Source of the DNA: Pseudomonadota bacterium | GTDB taxonomy: Bacteria; Pseudomonadota; Gammaproteobacteria; Pseudomonadales; Azotimanducaceae | Direction: 5' to 3' | DNA: 5,165 nt | Assembly: GCA_009936895.1 (NCBI GenBank) | Contig: JAACDS010000190.1 | Coordinates: 1-5,165 of the forward strand | Shown: in pieces, positions 1 through 5,165 of the stretch | Layout: each line of letters starts with the position of its first letter | Numbering within the stretch: position 1 is the first letter of the stretch | Notes under the pieces: model-generated | Seen by the model: only the letters and a program-made list of their open reading frames with translations | What the model was told of the DNA's origin: nothing | Database searches by the model: none | Program-made: the position numbers and the translations under genes

Positions 1-30
1 AGCCTTGCCGAAGTGACGAAAGGCCTTTAA
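1..30 (+). CDS. Possible C-terminal tail of a gene entering from the left edge
   Basis: Reading from base 1, the plus strand encodes nine residues (SLAEVTKGL) and then TAA at 28-30. The codons (AGC, GCC, GAA, GTG, ACG, AAA, GGC) are similar to those of the well-supported genes nearby. A terminator-like hairpin with a T-run follows at 86-107 on the same strand, which is what one expects after the last gene of a rightward transcript. Nine residues are too few to identify a family, so no product is proposed. The alternative frame open to TAA 81-83 uses many rarer codons (CGA, AGT, AGG, TTA, GGA) and looks less coding. Confidence is low. Confidence 0.25.
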   Translation, partial: SLAEVTKGL

Positions 31-85
31 GGCCCGGATTTTCAGTCGTCTACCCTAGCCAAGCACCCAAGATCGCCCGCTAAGG

Positions 86-107
86 AGCCGGCAGGCGGCG
101 GCTTTTT
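86..107 (+). terminator. Candidate rho-independent terminator (plus strand)
   Basis: The arms AGCCG (86-90) and CGGCT (99-103) can pair across an eight-base GC-rich loop, and a run of five T (103-107) follows immediately. The T-run lies on the plus-strand 3' side, so it would stop transcription coming from the left. The minus-strand reading has no U-tract after the stem, so it is not a good terminator for the flavoprotein gene ending at 142. The stem is only five pairs and the T-run is short, so this is moderate support. Confidence 0.4.
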
Positions 108-141
108 CCCGACCAACGGTTGCTTTTCAGTCAGAGATAAC

Positions 142-1380
142 TCAGAGGTGTTGAGCGCAGCAGTAACCGCTGGCCCACGCCCACTGGAAGTTATACCCGC
201 CCAACCAACCGGTAACATCCAGTGCTTCGCCAATGGCGAAAAGTCTGGGATAGCGCCTTGCCTCAAAGGTTTTTGAGGAAAACTCGTCGGTGCTGATACC
301 GCCCAGCGTGACCTCGGCCGTGCGATACCCTTCTGTCCCGCCGGGCTTGAAGGCCCATTGACCCAACTGCGAGGCCAATTGAAGGCGCTGATCTGTGCTC
401 AGATCTGCAAGAGATAGATCATCGAACCATTGACCGGCCATCGCATCCACCAAGCGGTTCGGCAACACCGTTTTCAGCACAGTCGACAACTGTGCCCTGG
501 GACGTTGGCTTTGTTGCTCTTGGAGCCAGACAGGGAGTTGCAGATCGGGCAGCAAGTTGATCGACAGGCTCTCGCCTTCAGCCCAATAGGACGAGGCCTG
601 CAAGATGGCTGGACCACTCAAGCCCCGATGCGTGAACAGCAAGTTTTCTCGGAACGTCTGACCTCGACTGGTGACCTCACAATCAATGGCGACCCCAGTG
701 AGATTAGCGAGCAATTCTCGGTCGCTGTTGTTCCAGGTCAAAGGCACCAATGCGGGGCACGGAGGCACAACGGCCATTTGCAGCGCGTCCGCGGTGCGGA
801 AGGCTAAATCGCTGGCAATTTTGGGCAGCGACAAGCCGCCGCTGGCCAACACAACCGATGGCGACTTAAATGCTTGGGTTTGGCCTGCCTGATCTTTGTT
901 TCCGGTTGATACCGACAGCTGATATCCGCCACTTATCGGCTGTATTCGGCTAACCTCGTGCTTTAACCGCACGGTCACACCCGCATCGGCGGCTTCTGCC
1001 AACAGCATATCGACAATGTCTTGAGCGCTGTGATCACAGAACAGCTGCCCCAGTTTTTTTTCGTGATAGGCGATGCCATGGGCATTCACCATGTCGATGA
1101 AATCCCATGGCGAATAGCGCCGCATGGCGGAAATACAAAAACGTTCATTGGCCGACAAATAGTGATCGGTGGGCTCGGCCCACATATTCGTAAAGTTACA
1201 GCGACCACCACCGGATACGAGGATTTTTAGACCCGGCTTGGGTCCTTTCTCTAGGACCAATACTTTGAGGCCTCGCCGTCCCGCATGAATAGCGCACATC
1301 AGTCCGCTGGCACCGGCACCAACCACCACCACGTCGAAGGCACTGGATGTTTGAGGCGATGCGTCCGACGAGCCGTTCAC
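142..1380 (-). CDS. HI0933/YhiN-family FAD-dependent oxidoreductase
   Basis: A predicted cytosolic flavoprotein of 412 residues, near the usual 390-410 for the HI0933_like (YhiN/BaiN-related) family. After a short N-terminal extension comes a beta strand with the dinucleotide-binding motif GAGASG (residues 21-26). An acidic residue ends the second strand (E44, in VLVLEKG), suited to binding the FAD ribose. The family signature SGGGRCNFTN follows (about 56-65). Near the C-terminus, IGEALDVTGWLGGYNFQWAWASG (starting about 383) is the second FAD-contacting signature. The start was set at GTG 1378-1380 because it overlaps the TGA of the upstream PHP gene as GTGA and leaves about 20 residues before GAGASG. 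An upstream in-frame TTG (1446) would add 22 residues inside the PHP gene and is less likely. No strong Shine-Dalgarno is visible, so translational coupling is inferred. The physiological substrate of most family members is unknown; related proteins have been linked to bile-acid reduction (BaiN) and aminoacetone oxidation, but neither can be inferred here. Confidence 0.95.
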   Translation of the reverse strand: MNGSSDASPQTSSAFDVVVVGAGASGLMCAIHAGRRGLKVLVLEKGPKPGLKILVSGGGRCNFTNMWAEPTDHYLSANERFCISAMRRYSPWDFIDMVNAHGIAYHEKKLGQLFCDHSAQDIVDMLLAEAADAGVTVRLKHEVSRIQPISGGYQLSVSTGNKDQAGQTQAFKSPSVVLASGGLSLPKIASDLAFRTADALQMAVVPPCPALVPLTWNNSDRELLANLTGVAIDCEVTSRGQTFRENLLFTHRGLSGPAILQASSYWAEGESLSINLLPDLQLPVWLQEQQSQRPRAQLSTVLKTVLPNRLVDAMAGQWFDDLSLADLSTDQRLQLASQLGQWAFKPGGTEGYRTAEVTLGGISTDEFSSKTFEARRYPRLFAIGEALDVTGWLGGYNFQWAWASGYCCAQHL

Positions 1381-2219
1381 GACCAAAGTGTCCAGACCGG
1401 GACACAGCGATCGGGTAAGGCCGCCACGCGCCCTAGTTCTGCCCAAGGCTGTCCGGGTTGATGAAAATCCGACCCGGCAGATGCATAGAGATCAAAGCGA
1501 TGCGCCAAATCAGCCAACGCGTTGATCCGCTGAGCGTCCTGGTAACCGGTTAATACCTCAAGCCCTTGCCCACCAGCAGCCACGAAATCCGACAGCAGTG
1601 CCCGCAACTTCGTCAGGGTCATGTTGTATTTCATAGGATGGGCGACAACGGCGATGCCACCAGCATCGGTAATCCAGCCGACCGCGGTCTCCAGCGTCGG
1701 CCAGTTGGCCTTGATGTCGCCGGGCTTACCGCTACCCAACACACGCTTAAAAGCCATCGTCATTGAAGGTATCTGACCCGTTGCGACTAGGTGTTGCGCA
1801 AAGTGCGGCCGGCCAACAACCCCGAGCCCGGCAAGTGCTTGAACCTGAGGGAGCGCCACGTCGAAGCCCAACCGCTGCAAAACCTCCGTGATTTTTTCTG
1901 CGCGATCTTCGCGAGCTTGGGCTTGGATTGTCATGGCACGGCCAAAGTCCGAAGAGGCCAAATCCAGATTCAAGCCGACCACGTGAATGCTGCGACGCTG
2001 CCACTGACAGGAAATTTCACAGCCGGTCACCAGGGTGATCCCTGCGGAAGCGGCGGACGCGTGCAGCGGCAAAGCATAGGCGCCCACGGTGTCGTGATCG
2101 GTAATGGCCAGTTGCTGGACATCGCGTGCTTTCGCCAGTTCTAGCAATTCCATGGGCGACAGCGCGCCATCAGAGAAATGACTGTGACAATGAAAATCGA
2201 TGGCGGGTAATACAGACAT
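1377..2219 (-). CDS. rnm: PHP-domain phosphoesterase, YciV/RNase AM (TrpH) type
   Basis: A 280-residue PHP (polymerase and histidinol phosphatase) metallohydrolase resembling E. coli YciV (RNase AM, about 293 residues), a 5'-3' exoribonuclease that trims rRNA 5' ends. Relatives hydrolyse 3',5'-nucleoside bisphosphates. The trinuclear metal-site motifs are all present in order: HCHSHFSDG (H10, H12, D17), ITDHDT (D41, H42, D43), GCEIS (E68), IHVVGLN (H79), GRPHFAQ (H139), AHP (H194) and GSDFH (D251, H253). The C-terminal SDFHQPGQPWAELGR and the VW-LW ending also match YciV as I remember it. ATG 2217-2219 was chosen because it places the first metal motif about ten residues in, as in homologues. 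An in-frame TTG at 2255 would add 12 residues, and neither start has a clear Shine-Dalgarno. The gene is first of a leftward pair and overlaps the flavoprotein gene by four bases. The symbol rests on homology; RNA versus small-nucleotide specificity cannot be read from the sequence. Confidence 0.93.
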   Translation of the reverse strand: MSVLPAIDFHCHSHFSDGALSPMELLELAKARDVQQLAITDHDTVGAYALPLHASAASAGITLVTGCEISCQWQRRSIHVVGLNLDLASSDFGRAMTIQAQAREDRAEKITEVLQRLGFDVALPQVQALAGLGVVGRPHFAQHLVATGQIPSMTMAFKRVLGSGKPGDIKANWPTLETAVGWITDAGGIAVVAHPMKYNMTLTKLRALLSDFVAAGGQGLEVLTGYQDAQRINALADLAHRFDLYASAGSDFHQPGQPWAELGRVAALPDRCVPVWTLWS

Positions 2220-2345
2220 GATGTCGGCCGTTGAATAAGTCGTTACGTTACACAAAATCGTGCAAATTAAGAATGCCGATGCAACTCAAGGTAGCGGTCA
2301 CTGGGCTTCCCTGCTCAGTTGGGGCACACTTTGTTGCTGCGAGTC

Positions 2346-2359
2346 GACGGCTTGCCGTC
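2346..2359. repeat. Inverted repeat, candidate operator
   Basis: GACGGC (2346-2351) and GCCGTC (2354-2359) are perfectly complementary arms around a TT spacer, ending 55 bases before the ATG at 2415. The placement between divergent genes suits a regulator site, but arms of six bases can arise by chance. No known regulator's motif is recognised in it. Confidence 0.3.
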
Positions 2360-2400
2360 AAAGCGGCTCAAAATCACATGACTTAAGACTATTACTCTTC

Positions 2401-2410
2401 AGGGGAGAGG
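2401..2410 (+). promoter_or_regulatory. Ribosome binding site of the beta-oxidation gene
   Basis: The purine block AGGGGAGAGG contains GGAG (2404-2407) seven bases before ATG 2415. It is a strong Shine-Dalgarno and fixes the start of the 702-residue protein. Confidence 0.8.
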
Positions 2411-2414
2411 CTCT

Positions 2415-4523
2415 ATGAAAGGAACCGTACATTACGAAGTGCGCGGCAATGTTGCGCTGATGACAATCGACAACCCACCAGTGAACCCACTGTCCTCCGG
2501 CGTACGCCAGGGGCTGCACGACGGCGTCACTCAGGCGTTGGCCGATGATTCCGTCGCCGCTATCGTATTGACCGGTGCAGGTCGGGCCTTCATCGCGGGC
2601 GCCGACATTTCAGAGTTTGGCGGCAAAAGCGAGGGCCCCAGCCTACACGACTGCTTGACCGCAATGGATAACAGCAGCAAGCCCATCGTGGCCGCCATTA
2701 ATGGCACCGCCTTTGGTGGGGGCCTGGAAGTCGCCCTGTGCTGTCACTACCGAGTCATCGCGCCAGCGGCGCCAGTCGGCCTTCCTGAAGTCAAACTGGG
2801 CTTGCTGCCTGGCGCCGGTGGCACCCAACGCCTACCCCGCCTAATCGGCGCGGAAAAAGCCCTGAACTTTATGCTTTCTGGCGATCCGATTCCTGGACCT
2901 GCCGCAGTAACTATGGGCATTGCGGATCAACTGGCCGAAGGCGATATCGTTGAGGCCGGCTTGGCCTTTGCCGCAGATTTGATTGCCAAGGGTAGCCCGG
3001 TCAGACGCATTCGTGATGAAGAGGAAGTGGTTCAGTCGGCGCGAGGCAATGCCGAAATTTTTGACGCTGCGCGCAAAAATGCCGCCCGGAAAATGCGCAA
3101 GCGTTTCGCACCGGAAATGATTGTGCAGTGTGTCGAAGCCGCAGTGAACTTGGGCGATTTCGATGCCGGTATCGCGGTGGAGCAAGAGTGCTTTGCCAAG
3201 TGCTTAAAGCACCCACAGCGTGAGTCGTTGATTCATATGTTCTTCGCCGAGCGCGAAGTGGCGAAGATCCCTGATGTACCCAAAGACACTGCGACACTTC
3301 CGCTGGAAAGCGCAGCAGTTATTGGCTGCGGCACCATGGGCGGCGGCATCGCCATGTCCTTCCTCAACGTGGGCATTCCCGTTATTTCGGTGGAAATGAA
3401 CCAAGAAGCGTTGGATCGCGGGCTGGGTGTGATCAAGAAAAACTACGACATTCAAGTACAGCGCGGACGTATGTCCGCGGAGGAAGTCGACAAGCGCATG
3501 TCGCTGATCACAGGCACCACGGACTACGCTGACATCGCCAATGTCGACGTCATTATCGAGGCAATCTATGAAAACATCGATGTGAAAGTCGAAACCTTCA
3601 AGAAGATGGATGCGGTGGCGAAGCCCGGCGCTATTCTCGCCAGCAACACCTCCGGTCTGGACATCGACAAAATGGCGGCTGCGACCAGCCGACCTGAATC
3701 CGTCATCGGCCTACACTTTTTCAGCCCAGCCAACGTGATGCGTTTGCTGGAAGTTGTTCGAGGTGAGGCCACGAGCAAGGAAGTGATCGCAACATCCATG
3801 AAGCTTGGCCGCACCCTAAACAAGATCGCGGTGTTGTCCGGCAATGCGCCAGGATTCATCGGCAACCGTATGTTGGCCGGCTATACTCGTCAGGCAGGCG
3901 AAATCATTCTGCAAGGCGCGACACCCTATCAGGTGGACAACGCCATTTTGGGCTTCGGCATGCCCATGGGGCCCTTCCAAATGAACGACTTGGTCGGCCT
4001 GGATCTCGGCTGGCGCGCACGCAAACTCAATGGCATCAAACCAGAGGATGTGCCCATTACGGCGCGGGTCGCGGACAAGCTGTGTGAGATGGATCGCTAC
4101 GGTCAAAAAACCAGCCGGGGCTATTACATTTATCCAGAGGGCAGCCGTGCCGGTCAGGCGGATCCTGAGGTGGTTCAGATGGTTGAAGAGACCTCGGCGG
4201 AGCTGGGTATTGAACGCCGGCCAATCGACGATGACGAAGTGCTTAAGCGCTGCCTGTATCCAATGATCAACGAAGGAGCACGCATCCTCGAGGATGGCAT
4301 CGCCATTCGCCCCTGTGATATCGACATCGTCTACATTAACGGCTACGGTTTTCCTGAAGTCACCGGCGGGCCTATGTATTGGGCTGACCAAATCGGCTTA
4401 GACAATATCCTCGCGGATATCAAAAAGTTCGAAGCCGAGTACGGTGGCGATATCTGGAAACCTGCCCCACTGCTAGAGAAGCTGGTAGCCGAGGGCAAGA
4501 ACTTCGCCAGTCTGCAAGGCTAA
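2415..4523 (+). CDS. Bifunctional enoyl-CoA hydratase / 3-hydroxyacyl-CoA dehydrogenase (FadB/FadJ-like)
   Basis: A 702-residue cytosolic enzyme for two consecutive beta-oxidation steps: hydration of trans-2-enoyl-CoA and NAD-dependent oxidation of L-3-hydroxyacyl-CoA. Residues 1 to about 190 are a crotonase domain, with an oxyanion-hole segment near GRAFIAGADISEFGG (56-70) and GTAFGGGLE (97-105). The two catalytic glutamates, E105 and E125 (in LPEVKLG), are 20 residues apart, as are E119/E139 of E. coli FadB. A linker leads to the Rossmann domain with GCGTMG (304-309). The dehydrogenase residues S413 (NTSG), H434 (LHFFSPA), E446 (LLEVV) and N484 (GNR) keep the spacing of human HADH S137/H158/E170/N208. 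Two C-terminal 3HCDH helical domains follow (about 478-570 and 605-700). The compact length and HFFSPANVMRLLEVV resemble the peroxisomal bifunctional enzyme type more than E. coli FadB (729 residues), so no symbol is given. It starts at ATG 2415 after a strong Shine-Dalgarno. No thiolase gene follows; the next gene is a VOC protein after 62 bases. Regulation is not readable from the sequence. Confidence 0.96.
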   Translation: MKGTVHYEVRGNVALMTIDNPPVNPLSSGVRQGLHDGVTQALADDSVAAIVLTGAGRAFIAGADISEFGGKSEGPSLHDCLTAMDNSSKPIVAAINGTAFGGGLEVALCCHYRVIAPAAPVGLPEVKLGLLPGAGGTQRLPRLIGAEKALNFMLSGDPIPGPAAVTMGIADQLAEGDIVEAGLAFAADLIAKGSPVRRIRDEEEVVQSARGNAEIFDAARKNAARKMRKRFAPEMIVQCVEAAVNLGDFDAGIAVEQECFAKCLKHPQRESLIHMFFAEREVAKIPDVPKDTATLPLESAAVIGCGTMGGGIAMSFLNVGIPVISVEMNQEALDRGLGVIKKNYDIQVQRGRMSAEEVDKRMSLITGTTDYADIANVDVIIEAIYENIDVKVETFKKMDAVAKPGAILASNTSGLDIDKMAAATSRPESVIGLHFFSPANVMRLLEVVRGEATSKEVIATSMKLGRTLNKIAVLSGNAPGFIGNRMLAGYTRQAGEIILQGATPYQVDNAILGFGMPMGPFQMNDLVGLDLGWRARKLNGIKPEDVPITARVADKLCEMDRYGQKTSRGYYIYPEGSRAGQADPEVVQMVEETSAELGIERRPIDDDEVLKRCLYPMINEGARILEDGIAIRPCDIDIVYINGYGFPEVTGGPMYWADQIGLDNILADIKKFEAEYGGDIWKPAPLLEKLVAEGKNFASLQG

Positions 4524-4534
4524 GGTGCGACCGA

Positions 4535-4562
4535 GGCAGGGCTGCCCTCTCGCAGCCCTGCC
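4535..4562 (+). repeat. Perfect 11-bp hairpin between the beta-oxidation and VOC genes
   Basis: GGCAGGGCTGC (4535-4545) pairs perfectly with GCAGCCCTGCC (4552-4562) around a six-base loop (CCTCTC). It starts 11 bases after the TAA at 4521-4523. No T-run follows on the plus strand, nor on the minus-strand reading, so it is not a canonical rho-independent terminator. It may be a leaky terminator, a 3'-end stabiliser of the upstream message, or a structure influencing the VOC gene, whose Shine-Dalgarno begins nine bases past the stem. Confidence 0.65.
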
Positions 4563-4570
4563 ACACCCCA

Positions 4571-4577
4571 GAGGAGG
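4571..4577 (+). promoter_or_regulatory. Ribosome binding site fixing the GTG start of the VOC gene
   Basis: GAGGAGG ends eight bases before GTG 4586 and is close to the ideal Shine-Dalgarno. It supports GTG as the true start, since the first downstream in-frame ATG lies near the 3' end of the gene. Confidence 0.8.
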
Positions 4578-4585
4578 ATTTTATC

Positions 4586-4957
4586 GTGGGCCAACGTTCA
4601 GCCATTCTTACCCAAGGGATTCATCACGTTTCCATCAACGTCAAAGACGTTGATGTTGCTCTGGACTTCTACGTGGGTGTCCTCAACCTTGAACTGAAGA
4701 AACGCCCGGATTTAGGCTTTCCCGGCGCGTGGATTCAGGCCGGAGAGCAAGAAATTCACTTGCTTGGCATCGACAGCGGCGTACCTGTTAAGGAACAGCA
4801 TTTTGCCTTTGCTGTGACCGACGCGGACACCGTCCATGAGGCGCTGGCCGAACGTGGCTTTAATCCGTCAGCGATCCGAGAAATCCCAGCCGTTTGTCGC
4901 CAGTTTTTCACTCACGACCCAAGCGGCAACATGATCGAGTTCAATCAGCGGCTGTGA
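4586..4957 (+). CDS. VOC-superfamily (glyoxalase/dioxygenase fold) protein
   Basis: A 123-residue single-domain protein of the vicinal oxygen chelate superfamily, which usually works as a dimer of paired beta-alpha-beta-beta-beta modules around a divalent metal. Module one opens with GIHHVSINVKDVDVALDFY, followed by the LNLELKKRPDLGFPGAW and IHLLGID strands. Module two runs from HFAFAVTDADTVHEALAERGF to FFTHDPSGNMIEFNQ. Candidate metal ligands at the standard positions are H14, H58, H72 and E118. H58 sits where E. coli glyoxalase I has E56. The hydrolase, isomerase, epimerase or dioxygenase chemistry cannot be assigned. It is not obviously methylmalonyl-CoA epimerase, despite the fatty-acid neighbour. 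The GTG start has a near-perfect Shine-Dalgarno. The gene lies 62 bases after the beta-oxidation gene on the same strand, with a hairpin in the gap, so co-transcription is possible but may be reduced. Confidence 0.92.
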   Translation: MGQRSAILTQGIHHVSINVKDVDVALDFYVGVLNLELKKRPDLGFPGAWIQAGEQEIHLLGIDSGVPVKEQHFAFAVTDADTVHEALAERGFNPSAIREIPAVCRQFFTHDPSGNMIEFNQRL

Positions 4958-5006
4958 CAACCGTGTTAATGCCGTTCTTACCAACTCATAGCAGCGACTA
5001 AACAAC

Positions 5007-5165
5007 GTGTGTTATTGCTATCCCTTGCGCTACTTCATCGTCATCGCTGCGTTCGCCCTGCCCTGCATCGCGTTTGCACACAATGTCGATACAAGTGACG
5101 CAGCCTTTTTGCAGGCGCAGTCAGGGGTCGTGTTTTGGCCCTATTTTTATCTCGGCGCCAAGCAT
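5007..5165 (+). CDS. HupE/UreJ-family membrane protein, N-terminal part (runs off right edge)
   Basis: An open frame runs from GTG 5007 to the window end (53 residues, no stop). It begins with a hydrophobic segment, RYFIVIAAFALPCIAFA, ending in an A-F-A signal-peptidase-like site directly before a histidine (HNVD). The next stretch, DAAFLQAQSGVVFWPYFYLGAKH, matches from memory the start of HupE/UreJ_2-type proteins, in which the YLGAKH region leads into a TGYDHLLF-like first membrane helix. Here the window ends exactly at that histidine. Family members are multi-pass membrane proteins, some shown or proposed to transport nickel or cobalt; many lie away from hydrogenase or urease genes and are of unknown role. 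The start is uncertain: GTG 5007 follows a stop at 4989-4991 and has only a weak Shine-Dalgarno, while TTG 5025 gives a more typical signal peptide (MRYFIV). It lies 49-67 bases after the VOC gene with no terminator between, so co-transcription is plausible. Confidence 0.8.
   Translation, partial: MCYCYPLRYFIVIAAFALPCIAFAHNVDTSDAAFLQAQSGVVFWPYFYLGAKH

Larger units (their letters stand above)
2220..2414. promoter_or_regulatory. Divergent intergenic region, presumed promoters for both operons
   Basis: These 195 bases separate the leftward PHP gene from the rightward beta-oxidation gene, so both transcripts should start here. AT-rich stretches lie at about 2250-2275 and 2370-2400. I found no hexamer pair close enough to a sigma-70 consensus at proper spacing to name a -35/-10 on either strand. 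No convincing FadR-like or PsrA-like operator is visible. The only clear structure is a short inverted repeat at 2346-2359, listed separately. Confidence 0.5.

Noticed and set aside
3..83. Plus-strand frame open from the left edge to TAA 81-83
   Set aside because: It is rich in codons rare in the neighbouring genes (CGA, AGG, TTA, GGA, AGT); the frame ending at 28-30 has more typical codons.
39..132. Nine-base direct repeat TTTTCAGTC at 39-47 and 124-132
   Set aside because: Too short to separate from chance, with no flanking mobile-element features.
42..266. 74-codon minus-strand frame overlapping the end of the flavoprotein gene
   Set aside because: Most of it overlaps the conserved C-terminal FAD signature in another frame, and its translation has no recognisable motif.
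430..807. 125-codon plus-strand frame opposite the flavoprotein gene
   Set aside because: It is a shadow of the opposite-strand gene, rich in Arg, Gln and His as expected for an antisense frame, with no supporting ribosome binding site or domain.
1791..2144. 117-codon plus-strand frame opposite the PHP gene
   Set aside because: It is antisense to a protein with complete metal-site motifs; its own translation is low-hydrophobicity and unlike any family I recognise, so it is a shadow.
2241..2251. Tandem CGTTA CGTTA just upstream of the PHP start
   Set aside because: Two copies of a five-base unit are expected by chance and match no regulator motif I know.
2300..2319. Imperfect hairpin ACTGGGC / GCTCAGT in the divergent intergenic region
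   Set aside because: It needs a G-U pair, has only seven pairs, and has no T-run or known operator match.
3816..4391. 191-codon open frame on the minus strand inside the beta-oxidation gene
   Set aside because: It lies wholly within a gene with all catalytic motifs in place, its translation shows no recognisable domain, and such long antisense frames are common in GC-rich coding DNA.

Overview
The window is about 5.2 kb of moderately GC-rich, densely coded bacterial chromosome. The gene types and the close residue-by-residue resemblance of the PHP protein to E. coli YciV (RNase AM) suggest a free-living, probably gammaproteobacterial organism. That placement is inference from remembered family sequences, not from a search. 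I see no transposase, integrase, phage gene, CRISPR array, tRNA or rRNA. It reads as ordinary core or housekeeping DNA, and I found no convincing undescribed system.

Layout, left to right. Bases 1-141 hold no complete gene. A short in-frame tail ending at TAA 28-30 and a GC hairpin with a T-run at 86-107 suggest that a plus-strand gene finishes at the left edge and converges on the first minus-strand gene. Bases 142-2219 carry a two-gene minus-strand operon: a PHP-family nuclease/phosphatase (YciV/RNase AM type, ATG at 2219) and then an HI0933/YhiN-family flavoprotein. The flavoprotein's GTG start overlaps the upstream TGA by four bases, a translational-coupling junction. Bases 2220-2414 are a divergent intergenic region with one short inverted repeat.

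Bases 2415-4957 carry two plus-strand genes. The first is a 702-residue bifunctional enoyl-CoA hydratase/3-hydroxyacyl-CoA dehydrogenase of beta-oxidation, with all expected catalytic residues. The second is a small VOC/glyoxalase-fold protein. A perfect 11-bp hairpin lies in the 62-bp gap between them. From about 5007 a third plus-strand gene begins and runs off the edge; its signal peptide and short mature stretch look like a HupE/UreJ-type membrane protein.

Functionally, the minus-strand pair combines nucleic-acid or nucleotide turnover with an uncharacterised flavin oxidoreductase. The plus-strand block is led by fatty-acid degradation. No thiolase (fadA) partner is in view, so the thiolytic step must be encoded elsewhere. 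The link of the VOC and HupE-like genes to beta-oxidation is positional only.
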